Positions 45,597-54,802 of a stretch of 61,444 bases of DNA are shown here, piece by piece (the stretch's first letter is position 1; each line of letters begins with the position of its first letter). A program made the position numbers and the translations under genes. The notes under the pieces are model-generated. The model had not been told where the DNA came from, made no database searches, and worked only from the letters and a program-made list of their open reading frames with translations. This stretch comes from Xanthomonas sp. Leaf131. GTDB taxonomy: Bacteria; Pseudomonadota; Gammaproteobacteria; Xanthomonadales; Xanthomonadaceae. Location: NCBI RefSeq assembly GCF_001423495.1, contig NZ_LMOG01000010.1, forward strand, positions 11,968-73,411, given 5' to 3'.

Positions 45597-48209
45597 TTAC
45601 TTGACCGGGCAGTCGAGCGTGACTTCGGCTTCGTTGAGCGCGCCCAGCGCGATCTTGGAGATCGATAGATCCAGCGCCGCGCCGCTTTCGATGCTGGCGA
45701 CCTGAGTCAGCTTGGTCACATCGGCACCGGCCACTGCGAAGCACTTCAACGGCACGCCGACCACCTTCCACTGGCCTTGCGGCAGCGCGGCGAGGGTCTT
45801 CTGCGCATCCACACGCCCGCTGCACCCTTCGCCACAGCCCACGCCCAGCCACACCGGCGCAGTCACTGCACTGTCGCGGCGCACGGTCAGCTGCAACTGC
45901 ACATCGCCGTTGCTCTCACGCGAGACATCCACCGGCTTGCCGGAGACCAGCAGCACGCTGGAGGTCTTGGCGCCGGACCACAGCAGACGCCGCGCATCTT
46001 CCTGCGCCTTGTGATCGACTGCGGTCATCTTCAGGCTGCCATCGGACAAGCCCACCGGCAGCGTGGTCGCCGGCATGTTGGCCTGGCCGGCATTGGACAG
46101 CTGCATCGCAATGCCGAGCGCCGGCTTGCCGCGCACGAAATACACCCCGCCCACCGACTGCTCGCCGGACACACCCGATTCCTCCGGCAGCGCGGCCAGA
46201 TCGCCCTTGTCGGCATAAGTCAGGCCGAAGCCGAACTTGAATTGCGGGTCGTAATCCTTCTGCCCGACGTTGTTGGCGAACTGCACCGCCGTCTTGGGCC
46301 AGGAGAAGCTGAGCTTGCCCTTGAAATCGTGCTGCACCGTGCCATCGGCCTTGCGCAGCAGCACGTCGGCAATGCCCTCGCCTTCCGAACCCGGCAACCA
46401 CGCGGCAACGAACGCGTCGGCCACATTGATGTACTGGTTCATCCATAGCGGACGGCCGCTCAGGAACACCGCCACCACCGGAATGCCCTCGGCCTTGAGC
46501 TTCGTGAGCAGTGCCAGCTCGCTGTCGTCGCCCGGCTTGTACAGCAAGGTGGCGATGTCGCCCTGGAACTCGGCGTACGGGTTTTCGCCGAATACCACCA
46601 CCGCCACGTCCGGCTTGGTCTTGTACGCACCATCGACTGCCAGCTCGGCCTTGCCGCCGGCGGCCTTGATCTGCTTGTCCAGGCCTTCCCAGATGGTGTT
46701 GCCATTGGGATAGTCGCTGCGCTTGGTACCGGTGCCCTGCCAGTTCAGCGTCCAACCGCCGGACTGCTTGCCCATGTCGTTGGCGCCATCGCCCAGCACC
46801 AGCACGCGCTTTTTCGGATCCAGCGGCAGGATGCCGGCCTGGTTCTTCAACAACACCAGCGACTCGCGCACCGCCTGACGGGCGATCGCGCGGTGTTCCG
46901 GCGCGCCCAGCAATTCGTACTTGCCGCCGAGCGGGCGCTTGGACGGCTTGCCGGCTTCGAACAGGCCCAGGCGCAGCTTGACGCGCAGGATCCGGCGCAC
47001 CGCATCGTCCAGGCGCTCGGCCGAAATCTGACCCGACTTCACTGCCGCCAGTTCGGTGTCGTAGATGCCTTTCCAGCTGTCGGAGGCCATCGCCATGTCG
47101 ACGCCGGCAATGAACGAGGCCGGGCAATTTTCGTTGGTGCAGCCCTTGACCTGGCCGTGGCCATTCCAGTCGCCGACCACGAAACCGCCGAAGTTCATGC
47201 GGCCCTTGAGCACGTCGGTCAGCATGACCTTGTTGCCGTGCATCTTTTCGCCGTTGAAGCTGTTGAACGAGGCCATCACCGTCTGCGCACCTGCCGCAAT
47301 CGCGGGCGGATAACCGGCCGCGTGGATGTCGCGCATGGTGGCTTCGGACACCTTGGTGTCGCCCTGGTCCTTGCCGTCGGTGGTGCCGCCGTCGCCGACG
47401 AAATGCTTCACCGAGGAAATCACGTGGCTGCCGTCGAGGAACTGCGGCGTACCCGGCACGCCCTGCACGCCTTCGACCATCTTGCCGGCGAAGCTGGCCA
47501 CCACGTCCGGCGACTCGGAATAGCCTTCGTAGCTACGGCCCCAGCGGTCGTCCTGCGGCACCGCCACGGTGGGCGCGAAGGTCCACTCCATGCCGGTGAC
47601 GCGGGTTTCGGCCGCGGTGACTTCACCGATCTGCTTGATCAGCTCCGGGTTGCGCGTGGCGCCCAGGCCGATGTTGTGCGGGAACAATGTGGCGCCAACG
47701 ATATTGCTCTGGCCGTGCACCGCATCGATGCCGAAGATGATCGGAATCGCGTTGCCGCCCTTGGAAGTGTCCATCGACGCCTCATAGAACGCGTCGGCCA
47801 GCTTCAGCCATTCGGCCGGGCTGGCGTTGTACTTGCCGCCCGGATCGGAGTTGCCGCCGGCCAGCACCGAACCGATGCGGTACTTGCGCACATCGTCCGG
47901 GGTCAGGCTAGCGATGTCGCCCTGGATGGTCTGCGCGACCTTCTCTTCGACGCTCATCTTGGCCATCACATCGGTGATGCGCTGCTCCAGGGCCTGGTCC
48001 TGGGCGAACGGCCACTTCGGCGACGGCCACTGGTCGGGATGGATCGTGGTGGACGCCTCGGCAGGCGCGGCGGCCGGCGCAGTCTTGCTCGCTTCGGCAG
48101 CGGTATCCTTGCCTTGGCAGGCGGCCAGCATCAGCACCGCGGCGGCGGTAGCCAGAGAAAGGGCGCGACGCGCGACGGGCGCGGCGGTACGACGAAGCAG
48201 CTTGTCCAA
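45597..48209 (-). CDS. GH3-family beta-glucosidase (glucan 1,4-beta-glucosidase type) lipoprotein
   Basis: An 870-aa exported enzyme. The signal ends in the lipobox LAAC (VLMLAACQGKD), so it is probably lipid-anchored. GH3 N-domain: EEKVAQTIQGDI, FGIDAVHGQSNI, RWGRSYEGYSE, ISSVKHFVGDGGT, and the nucleophile aspartate in GFVVGDWNGH. C-domain: LVLLKNQAGILPLDPKKRVLVLG and VVVFGENPYAEFQGD, with an extra C-terminal sandwich. The start is TTG at 48209 after GGAG (minus strand); the longer frame to 48323 has no support. It likely trims cello-oligosaccharides, and the sodium/sugar symporter follows 257 bp downstream. Confidence 0.9.
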   Translation of the reverse strand: MDKLLRRTAAPVARRALSLATAAAVLMLAACQGKDTAAEASKTAPAAAPAEASTTIHPDQWPSPKWPFAQDQALEQRITDVMAKMSVEEKVAQTIQGDIASLTPDDVRKYRIGSVLAGGNSDPGGKYNASPAEWLKLADAFYEASMDTSKGGNAIPIIFGIDAVHGQSNIVGATLFPHNIGLGATRNPELIKQIGEVTAAETRVTGMEWTFAPTVAVPQDDRWGRSYEGYSESPDVVASFAGKMVEGVQGVPGTPQFLDGSHVISSVKHFVGDGGTTDGKDQGDTKVSEATMRDIHAAGYPPAIAAGAQTVMASFNSFNGEKMHGNKVMLTDVLKGRMNFGGFVVGDWNGHGQVKGCTNENCPASFIAGVDMAMASDSWKGIYDTELAAVKSGQISAERLDDAVRRILRVKLRLGLFEAGKPSKRPLGGKYELLGAPEHRAIARQAVRESLVLLKNQAGILPLDPKKRVLVLGDGANDMGKQSGGWTLNWQGTGTKRSDYPNGNTIWEGLDKQIKAAGGKAELAVDGAYKTKPDVAVVVFGENPYAEFQGDIATLLYKPGDDSELALLTKLKAEGIPVVAVFLSGRPLWMNQYINVADAFVAAWLPGSEGEGIADVLLRKADGTVQHDFKGKLSFSWPKTAVQFANNVGQKDYDPQFKFGFGLTYADKGDLAALPEESGVSGEQSVGGVYFVRGKPALGIAMQLSNAGQANMPATTLPVGLSDGSLKMTAVDHKAQEDARRLLWSGAKTSSVLLVSGKPVDVSRESNGDVQLQLTVRRDSAVTAPVWLGVGCGEGCSGRVDAQKTLAALPQGQWKVVGVPLKCFAVAGADVTKLTQVASIESGAALDLSISKIALGALNEAEVTLDCPVK

Positions 48210-48644
48210 GATCCAGGTCTCCAGGTGGTTCTTCCCACGGCGACGCGTGACGCCGCAGGCCATTAGGCGGCGTACGCTTGCGTGATTCCCATACCCTGTC
48301 AACCGCGCCAGCCCGTATGCCAAATGGCCGGCAACTTATTGGCCGCGGCTATAGCCTTGGAATACCGGCAGCACCTGTCAAACCACGGAAAACCGCCGAA
48401 TCCGGCGCGCCGCTTGGCATTCGGCAAACGCACGCTTTGTTGCATCGCACCACTGAGTGATGTCAGCGATGCGCAGCCAGCACGCGTCGACGCGGCAAGG
48501 TCGGGTTCGCTGCGGGGCACGCATCCAAACCTGCGCCAACAGGTGAGCTCGCCGTCAAACAACTGTCATACGGCCGGCCTAGCGTGACCGGCTTGCCGAT
48601 GCGCCACCGGCCATCGTCGATCGTTGCCTTTGCCTGGAGTTTCG
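48210..48644. promoter_or_regulatory. Divergent intergenic region, GH3 gene / phoX
   Basis: These 435 bp hold no convincing gene. They must contain the promoters of both diverging genes. The right end carries a Pho-box-like pair of repeats (48552-48573). Open frames across it are arginine-rich and do not look like protein. Confidence 0.5.
48552..48573 (+). promoter_or_regulatory. Predicted Pho box (PhoB site) upstream of phoX
   Basis: Two 11-bp direct units read CCGTCAA-ACAA and CTGTCAT-ACGG. The second matches the PhoB 7-mer CTGTCAT exactly and the first at 5 of 7. The site ends about 70 bp before the phoX ATG. Pho-box architecture is established knowledge; regulation here is inferred. Confidence 0.6.
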
Positions 48645-50600
48645 ATGTCTGCCTCCCCCGATCCCGCCCGCCGCCGCCTCATGCAACTGCTGGCGTCCGT
48701 CCCCCTGTTGCCGCTTGGCAGCGCCAGCGCCGCAGCGCTGCAACAGCTCGGCGGTGCGGCATTGGCCGCACGCCCGTTGCGGCCCTCGGAAACCCCGACC
48801 CAGCTGGTGTCGGCCACCTTCCATGGCATGCCTGCACCCAGTCTGGCCAACCCGGCCGCGATGGCCACCACCACGGTCGGCTCGGCGCTCACCATCGCCC
48901 GCAGCGATGGAAGCACGCAGCGCTATGACTTGGCCTATCACCCGTTCTTCGTCACCGGCGACCAGGTCCCCGACGGCAAGGGCGGCACCCTGCTGGCTGG
49001 TGGCTATTACGACATCCAGCACCGGCCGATCATCGACCGCTCCAAACCCGGCGCCGAACGCCCGTTCTTTTCCGATTGCCCGGACGGCTCTTCGCTGCTG
49101 ACCCTGCCCAATGCCAAGGTGCCCGGGGTCAAAGGCAATCACGTGTTTGCGGTGGTGCAATTCGAATACACCACCCGCGACCAGGCCGGCAACGACACCA
49201 ACCGCCATCTGCCCGCACCGATCGCAGTGCTCACGCTGGACCAGGACCCGGCCACCGGCAAGTTGTCGCTGGTGAAGTACCACAACGTCGACACCGCCCC
49301 GGTGCATGGCTTGTGGACCACCTGCGGCGCCAGCCTGTCGCCGTGGAATACCCACCTGTCCAGCGAAGAGTACGAGCCCGACGCCAGCGCGCTGGCCGGC
49401 AATACCCAGTTCCGCAGCTACAGCACGCATCTGTACGGCGATCCGGAAAAAGCCAACCCGTACCACTACGGCCACCTGCCAGAAATCACCGTGCACCCGG
49501 ACGGAACGGGGAGCGTGCGCAAGCACTATTGCCTGGGCCGCATCTCGCACGAACTGGTGCAGGTGATGCCCGACCAACGCACCGTGCTGATGGGCGACGA
49601 CGCCACCAATGGTGGGTTGTTCATGTTCATCGCCGACCGCAAGGCGGATCTGTCGGCCGGCACGCTGTACGTCGGCAAGTGGCACCAGACCTCGGGCATT
49701 GGCCCGGGCGCAGCCACGCTGAGCTGGATCAAGCTCGGCCACGCCACCAGCGCCGAGATCCAGGCCCTGGCCGACCGCCTCACCGCCGCCGACATCCTCG
49801 ACGTGCATCTGAGCGACCCGGGCGATGCCTCCTTCACCAAGATCCCGTTCAACGGCACCTTCAACTGGGTCCGCATCAAGCCCGGCATGGAGAAGGCCGC
49901 CACGTATCTGGAAACCCATCGCTACGCGGCGCTGGCCGGCGGCAGCCTGGGCTTCACCAAACTCGAAGGCACCACCGTCAATGCCCGCGACAAGGTCGCT
50001 TACATGGCGATGTCCTACATCGTCACCAGCATGCGCAATGGCTCGGGCGACGTGAAAGTGGAAGGGCCTGACGCGGGCGCGGTGTATGCGTTGAATCTAC
50101 GTGGCGGCCGCCACGACAGCAGCGGCGCGCCGATCCACAGCGACTGGGTGCCGATCGACATGGCTGCCCCGGCCGCGCTCACCGGCCACGATCTGGCCAA
50201 AGCCGACGCGCTGGGCAACCTGGCCGACCCGGAACGCCTGGCCAACCCGGACAACCTCAAGTTCTCCGAAACGCTGCGCACCTTGTTCATCGGTGAAGAC
50301 AGCAGCCTGCACGTCAACAATTTCCTGTGGGCCTACAACGTCGACAGCGGCACGCTGACACGGGTGCTGTCGGTGCCTGCCGGGGCCGAATCGACCGGCC
50401 TGCATGCAGTCGACGAGATCCACGGCTGGACCTACGTGATGAGCAATTTCCAGCACCCCGGCGACTGGGAAAGCCCACTGCACGACACCGTCAAGGCCAC
50501 GCTGGATCCGCTGATCCGCGCCAACTACAAAGACCGCTTCGGCGCAGCGGTGGGCTACCTCACCGGCGACCCGGTCGCAGTGAAGTTGGGCAAGGCATAA
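48645..50600 (+). CDS. phoX: PhoX-family alkaline phosphatase (DUF839)
   Basis: A 651-aa exported phosphatase of the calcium/iron-dependent PhoX family. The N-terminus is a Tat signal (PARRRLMQLLASVPLLPLG). Family motifs include WTTCGASLSPWNTHLSSEEY (about 225-245), GHLPEITVHPDG, KHYCLGRISHELVQVMPDQRT, MGDDATNGGLFMF and the late GEDSSLHVNNFLW. The ATG at 48645 follows CCTGGAG; an in-frame TTG at 48624 is less likely. It releases phosphate from organic esters in the periplasm or outside the cell. The upstream Pho box fits induction by phosphate starvation. Confidence 0.88.
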   Translation: MSASPDPARRRLMQLLASVPLLPLGSASAAALQQLGGAALAARPLRPSETPTQLVSATFHGMPAPSLANPAAMATTTVGSALTIARSDGSTQRYDLAYHPFFVTGDQVPDGKGGTLLAGGYYDIQHRPIIDRSKPGAERPFFSDCPDGSSLLTLPNAKVPGVKGNHVFAVVQFEYTTRDQAGNDTNRHLPAPIAVLTLDQDPATGKLSLVKYHNVDTAPVHGLWTTCGASLSPWNTHLSSEEYEPDASALAGNTQFRSYSTHLYGDPEKANPYHYGHLPEITVHPDGTGSVRKHYCLGRISHELVQVMPDQRTVLMGDDATNGGLFMFIADRKADLSAGTLYVGKWHQTSGIGPGAATLSWIKLGHATSAEIQALADRLTAADILDVHLSDPGDASFTKIPFNGTFNWVRIKPGMEKAATYLETHRYAALAGGSLGFTKLEGTTVNARDKVAYMAMSYIVTSMRNGSGDVKVEGPDAGAVYALNLRGGRHDSSGAPIHSDWVPIDMAAPAALTGHDLAKADALGNLADPERLANPDNLKFSETLRTLFIGEDSSLHVNNFLWAYNVDSGTLTRVLSVPAGAESTGLHAVDEIHGWTYVMSNFQHPGDWESPLHDTVKATLDPLIRANYKDRFGAAVGYLTGDPVAVKLGKA

Positions 50601-51670
50601 ACACGTGTGTCGCCGCTCGCAGTGCTGGCAAAGCGCTGCGAGCGGCATGGTCTTTCGTCCGTTGTATCAACTGCGCGACGGTCGCTCGTGTGAGGGCGCG
50701 TGAGTCGGTCGAGCGTGCGGCGCCCTCACCGCTCGCGGGACACGCCGTGAACCCGTCCCTGGGGGCTCGGTGGCGGCATCCATGCCGCCACACGGTCCCG
50801 CAATCGGTGAGGACACCGCACCAGACAGGGTACTGGTTGCTTTGTTGAAAGCTACGTACACCGACCAATTCGACTGGCCCTTGCCCGCTCACCGTCGCGG
50901 GACCTTACGCGGCATGGATGCCGCGTAAGAGCTTACAAGGACGTACTTGCAGCGTGTCCCGCGATGGTGGGCGGGCAAGGGCGCGGGACCTTACGCGGCA
51001 TGGATGCCGCGTAAGAGCTTACAAGGACGTACTTGCAGCGTGTCCCGCGATGGTGGGCGGGCAAGGGCCCTGCAGCAAAAGCGAAGAAGTCGAGTGCGTC
51101 GAGGGCACGGCGCCCTCACCGCTCGCGGGACACGCCGTGAACCCGTCCCTGGGGGCTCGGTGGCAGCATCCATGCCGCCACACGGTCCCGCAATCGGCGA
51201 GGACACCGCACCAGAGAGTGAGTCGGTTGCTTTATTGAAAGCAATGCACACCGACCATCTTTGATGGTCCTTGCCCGCCCACCGTCGCGGGACCTTACGC
51301 GGCATGGATGCCGCGTAAGAGCTTACAAGGACGTACTTGCAGCGTGTCCCGCGATGGTGGGTCGCGGGACCTTACGCGGCATGGATGCCGCGTAAGAGCT
51401 TACAAGGACGTACTTGCAGCGTGTCCCGCGATGGTGGGCGGGCAAGGGCCCTGCAGCCAATCAACAGATCAGCCGCTCTACAAGTGATCTATCTACATTG
51501 TTCAACCAGTCCGTACTTACGGCGTGTCCCGCGACGGTGGGGCGGGCGAGCGCCCTGCAGCCAGGCCGCAGATCAGCCGGCCTGCAGTAGACCGGTGTGA
51601 AGTAGGTTTACTAGCCACTCCTATCTTCAATCGGGCAGGCGACTCGCGCATGTCCGCCCCGATGCTCTGC
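50601..51670. repeat. Array of composite palindromic repeats (tandem unit of about 390 bp)
   Basis: A gene-free kilobase. A unit starting gcacggcgccctcaccgctc-like at 50719 recurs at 51109, offset 390 bp. Each unit has a first palindromic part (GGCGGCAT/ATGCCGCC core), a spacer (ggttgcttt, gaaag, caccgacca) and one or two copies of a hairpin with core arms TTACGCGGCAT/ATGCCGCGTAA. The hairpin cores are at 50905-50928, 50991-51014, 51295-51318 and 51372-51395. Outer arms CCCTTGCCCGCC and GGCGGGCAAGGG flank them, with tail cagccgctctaca-like. No protein coding is supported; the arms resemble REP/MITE-type elements. Confidence 0.8.
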
Positions 51671-52297
51671 TCAAGACGCACGGCGCATCTCCAATGCCGC
51701 CATCACGATAGGCTTTGCCCAATCGGGCACCTGCGCCAATTCCTCCAACGTCGCCGGGTAATGCAAGCCGGCACGATCCAGTTCCAGCACCAGCAGCGGC
51801 TGGGCCTGCCCCGCCGCATCGGCAGGCGTACTGTTGTCGTAGACATGCAACACCGCCAGATGCGGCAGCAGCGCGATCAGATTGGCGCGCGAAGCATCGT
51901 AACGCTCGCGGATCTTGTGCTCGGGGATGGCATGCCCACCGGCAGCAACGCGCGCCGCCACACGTTCGATATGCAGTTCGACCGTCGACAAGCCGCAGAA
52001 CCAGATCGCCACCGTGTGCGTTTCGCAAGCCTCGCGCAGCAGCCGCGGGATGGTGGTCGCGCCCAGGGTGGTTTCGAATGCATAGTCGTGACCAGCGTCC
52101 ATGGCCTGACGCAGCCGTCGCACGCCCTCCTGCCAGGCTTGCGCATTGGCGTCTTGCGGTGACCAACCCTGCTCCACCAGGTCTCGGGTAAACGCATCCG
52201 GGTTGAACCAGGTAGCGCCATCTTCCCGCAACAAGCTGCCCAGCAACGAACTCTTGCCGGCGCCGTTGACGCCGGCCAGCACCAGAATGTTTCCCAC
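51671..52297 (-). CDS. Zeta-toxin-type P-loop kinase (toxin of TA module)
   Basis: A 208-aa protein of the zeta toxin / AAA_33 class. The Walker A motif is LVLAGVNGAGKSS (about residues 5-17). WFNPDAFTRDLVEQGW and YAFETTLGATTIPRLLREA match the UDP-GlcNAc-contacting and family motifs, and IPEHKIRERYDASRANL carries the arginines expected at the active site. Zeta toxins phosphorylate UDP-N-acetylglucosamine and block wall synthesis (family knowledge). The start follows the antitoxin stop by 3 bp. Some members are not toxic, so toxicity is unproven. Confidence 0.82.
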   Translation of the reverse strand: MGNILVLAGVNGAGKSSLLGSLLREDGATWFNPDAFTRDLVEQGWSPQDANAQAWQEGVRRLRQAMDAGHDYAFETTLGATTIPRLLREACETHTVAIWFCGLSTVELHIERVAARVAAGGHAIPEHKIRERYDASRANLIALLPHLAVLHVYDNSTPADAAGQAQPLLVLELDRAGLHYPATLEELAQVPDWAKPIVMAALEMRRAS

Positions 52298-52300
52298 GAT

Positions 52301-52645
52301 TTAGAGCGACGGCCCCAGGGTGATCTTCCTGCCCCGGCGTGCCGGCTTGCCGATCACCTGGGCCAGGCCTGCGCCATCGGTCACCGCCGCCAGATGCGCA
52401 TCGAACCTGGTCTGCAATGCCTGTAGCGACTGCGTCCGCGTCGAGGCGGCCGCCGCTGCGCTCGCCTGACTCACCAGCCGGCGATATTCCTCCGCGTCCA
52501 CCACCACTGCCTCGGGATGATTATGGTTGGTGATGACCACCGCCCCCTGCGAGCGCACCTTGCGCATCAGGCTGGGCCAACCCTTCACCTTGATGTCGGC
52601 GGCGGGAGATTTTTCGAGCTCGGGCAGATCCTGGAGGCGAGACAT
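52301..52645 (-). CDS. Phd/YefM-type antitoxin
   Basis: A 114-aa protein. The N-terminal part has the Phd/YefM pattern (DIKVKGWPSLMRKVRSQGAVVITNHNHPEAVVVDAEEY-like, residues 17-55), which dimerises and binds operator DNA. The Ala/Ser-rich middle and basic C-terminus (ARRGRKITLGPSL) probably contact the toxin. It is the promoter-proximal gene of the pair, 3 bp before the zeta gene. Pairing a Phd-type antitoxin with a zeta-type kinase is less usual than epsilon or PezA. Confidence 0.8.
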   Translation of the reverse strand: MSRLQDLPELEKSPAADIKVKGWPSLMRKVRSQGAVVITNHNHPEAVVVDAEEYRRLVSQASAAAAASTRTQSLQALQTRFDAHLAAVTDGAGLAQVIGKPARRGRKITLGPSL

Positions 52646-52691
52646 GGGACGGTCCTGCGTGCTGTGGTGGCCTCCAGCCTACTCTCAACTC

Positions 52692-52731
52692 CCCATTTTG
52701 GGAAATTTGGCTATTTTAGCCAAATATTATA
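52692..52731 (-). promoter_or_regulatory. Promoter/operator of the Phd-zeta module
   Basis: On the minus strand a TATAAT box (52731-52726) is followed directly by a perfect 9-bp palindrome, ATTTGGCTA/TAGCCAAAT with a 3-bp spacer (52705-52725). A second palindrome, CCCAAAATGGG, is at 52692-52702. Operators overlapping the start site fit antitoxin autorepression. The -35 is unclear. Confidence 0.6.
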
Positions 52732-52754
52732 CTGGCAGGCCTTTACACAACGAA

Positions 52755-52775
52755 ACGGGGCCCGCAGGCCCCGTC
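52755..52775 (-). terminator. Terminator-like hairpin after pgi
   Basis: The inverted repeat GGGGCC/GGCCCC around CGCA-like loop bases, followed on the minus strand by GTTTCGTT. It lies just beyond the pgi stop and upstream of the antitoxin promoter. Confidence 0.5.
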
Positions 52776-52801
52776 GTCTTGTACCAGCGGTGTGCGACGG
52801 C

Positions 52802-54316
52802 TCAGCCGCGCAACTTGGCCAGCAGCTCGCGCGTCACCGGGTCTGCCACGTCGGCCGACTCGCCTTTCAGCGCCGGCAGCAACTGGCTGGCCAACTGCTT
52901 GCCCAGCTCTACGCCGAACTGGTCGAACGCATTGATGCCCCACATCACCGATTGCACGTAGACGCTGTGCTCGTACATCGAGATCAGCGCGCCCAGCGAT
53001 TGCGGGGTGAGCGCATCGAGCAGGATCACCGTGCTCGGGCGGCCACCCGGATAACTGCGATGCGGGTCGCTGCTGTCCTGACCATTGGCCAACGCCTCGG
53101 TCTGCGCCAGCACGTTGGCCATCAGCGCGACATGGTTTTCCGCGTACGGATCGTCGTTGTGCACGGTGCCGATGAAATCGGCCGGCACCACGCTGGTGCC
53201 CTGGTGCAGCGCCTGGAAGAAGCTGTGCTGCACGTCGGTGCCTGCACCACCCCACCACACCGACACGGTGTCGCTGTCCACCGCAGACCCGTCGAGCTTG
53301 ACCCGCTTGCCCAGGCTCTCCATCACCAGCTGCTGCAGATACGCCGGCAGCAGTGCCAGACGCTGGTCGTAGGTCATCACCGCATGCGTGGCGCTGCCAA
53401 GCAGGTTGCGATTCCACACGGCAGTCAGCCCGTGCAGCACGGCAACGTTTTCTTCCAGCGGCGTGTTGAGCGCATGCGCGTCGAACTGCGCGGCGCCTTC
53501 GAGCAATTGTTCGAAACGCTCGAAGCCAATCGCCAGGGCGATCGGAAAACCCACCGCCGACCACAGCGAATAACGCCCACCGACCCAGTCCCACATCGGC
53601 AGCACGCGGCTTGGCGCGATGTCGAACGCCTTGGCGGCGAGCTCGGGATTCGCACTGACCGCATACAGCCGCTCGCTGCCGCCCAACCAGGCATGCAGGA
53701 TGCTGCCGTTGAGCAAGGTTTCCTGGGTGCCGAAGGTCTTGGAAATCAGGATGCCGGCGGTGTGCGCCGGGTCCAGCGTTGCCAGCGTGCGCTGCATCGC
53801 TGCGCCATCGACATTGGAGACGAAATGCACGCGAAAACGTGCACCCGACGGCGCACGCAAGGCATCGGCCACCAAGCGCGGACCCAGGTCCGAACCGCCG
53901 ATGCCGACACTGACGATATCGGTAACGTCGGTAGCTTCAAGCTGCTGGATCAACGCGCCCATGCGTTGGCGCACTTGCGCAGCCGTTGCATACGCTTCGG
54001 AGGCCACCGGCGCATCGGTCAGATCGCCACGCAACGCGGTATGCAAGGCAGCGCGTTGTTCGGTGACATTGACCTGCTCGCCGCGGAACAACCGCTGGAA
54101 CGCGCCGGCCAGATCACGCTCGCGCGCGATGGCGAACAAGGCATCGAGCGCGGCGCGGTCGTACTTCTGCCGCGCGAAATTGAAGTACAACGGACCGACT
54201 TGCCTGGCGTACTGCGTCGGCCGTTCCGGCTCGGCAGCAAGCAATGCGGGGATGGCAGCGCCGCGCAGGCGCTGGGCGTGGGCGTGAAGCGCGTCGAATC
54301 CGTTGGTGTGTGTCAT
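52802..54316 (-). CDS. pgi: Glucose-6-phosphate isomerase
   Basis: Interconverts glucose-6-phosphate and fructose-6-phosphate. The 504-aa product carries [17 protein letters not shown] (phosphate binding), [46 protein letters not shown], the catalytic His region [16 protein letters not shown] and a C-terminal [11 protein letters not shown] with the conserved lysine. It overlaps the upstream panD by 4 bp (ATGA). It is the last gene of the pcnB-folK-panBCD-pgi run. Confidence 0.97.
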   Translation of the reverse strand: MTHTNGFDALHAHAQRLRGAAIPALLAAEPERPTQYARQVGPLYFNFARQKYDRAALDALFAIARERDLAGAFQRLFRGEQVNVTEQRAALHTALRGDLTDAPVASEAYATAAQVRQRMGALIQQLEATDVTDIVSVGIGGSDLGPRLVADALRAPSGARFRVHFVSNVDGAAMQRTLATLDPAHTAGILISKTFGTQETLLNGSILHAWLGGSERLYAVSANPELAAKAFDIAPSRVLPMWDWVGGRYSLWSAVGFPIALAIGFERFEQLLEGAAQFDAHALNTPLEENVAVLHGLTAVWNRNLLGSATHAVMTYDQRLALLPAYLQQLVMESLGKRVKLDGSAVDSDTVSVWWGGAGTDVQHSFFQALHQGTSVVPADFIGTVHNDDPYAENHVALMANVLAQTEALANGQDSSDPHRSYPGGRPSTVILLDALTPQSLGALISMYEHSVYVQSVMWGINAFDQFGVELGKQLASQLLPALKGESADVADPVTRELLAKLRG

Positions 54317-54693
54317 GCGGCCTGCGTGGGGATGCTGTGGTTGGTGTGGGAGATCGCGTTGTGCGCGTCCACATATACCAGATTGGGCTGAAAGGTCTTG
54401 GCTTCGTCTTCGCTCATGCTGGCGAAGGCGGCAACGATGATCAGATCGCCGACCTGCACGTGACGCGCGGCGCCACCGTTGAGCGAGATGATGCCGCTGC
54501 CTTCGTCGGCACGAATGGCATAGGTGCTGAAACGCGCACCGTTGGTGACGTCCCAGATGTGCACCTGTTCGAACTCGCGGATGCCGGTGGCTTCCAGCAG
54601 CAGGCCGTCGATGGCGATCGAGCCTTCGTAATTGAGCTCGGAGTGGGTGACCGTGGCGCGGTGGATCTTGGCTTTCAGCAGGGACAGGTGCAT
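54313..54693 (-). CDS. panD: Aspartate 1-decarboxylase
   Basis: Pyruvoyl enzyme making beta-alanine from L-aspartate for pantothenate. The 126-aa proenzyme has the self-cleavage site at G24-S25 ([10 protein letters not shown]). The start is taken as [10 protein letters not shown] at 54693; upstream frame sequence to 54852 is not conserved. It overlaps pgi and follows panC after 109 bp that contain GC-rich inverted repeats. Confidence 0.95.
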   Translation of the reverse strand: MHLSLLKAKIHRATVTHSELNYEGSIAIDGLLLEATGIREFEQVHIWDVTNGARFSTYAIRADEGSGIISLNGGAARHVQVGDLIIVAAFASMSEDEAKTFQPNLVYVDAHNAISHTNHSIPTQAA

Positions 54694-54802
54694 GACGGGC
54701 AACGGCAAAAGGAAAGCCGGCATTTTAGCGGAAAGCGCCCGCGCCGACCGGCCTGCAGTACGGCCGGTGGTGAGGGCTTCAGCCCGGCCGCAGGAGCGGC
54801 CT

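Noticed and set aside
50719..51460. CRISPR array
   Set aside because: The repeats are palindromic, long, unevenly spaced and partly nested, without unique spacers of constant length or cas genes nearby.
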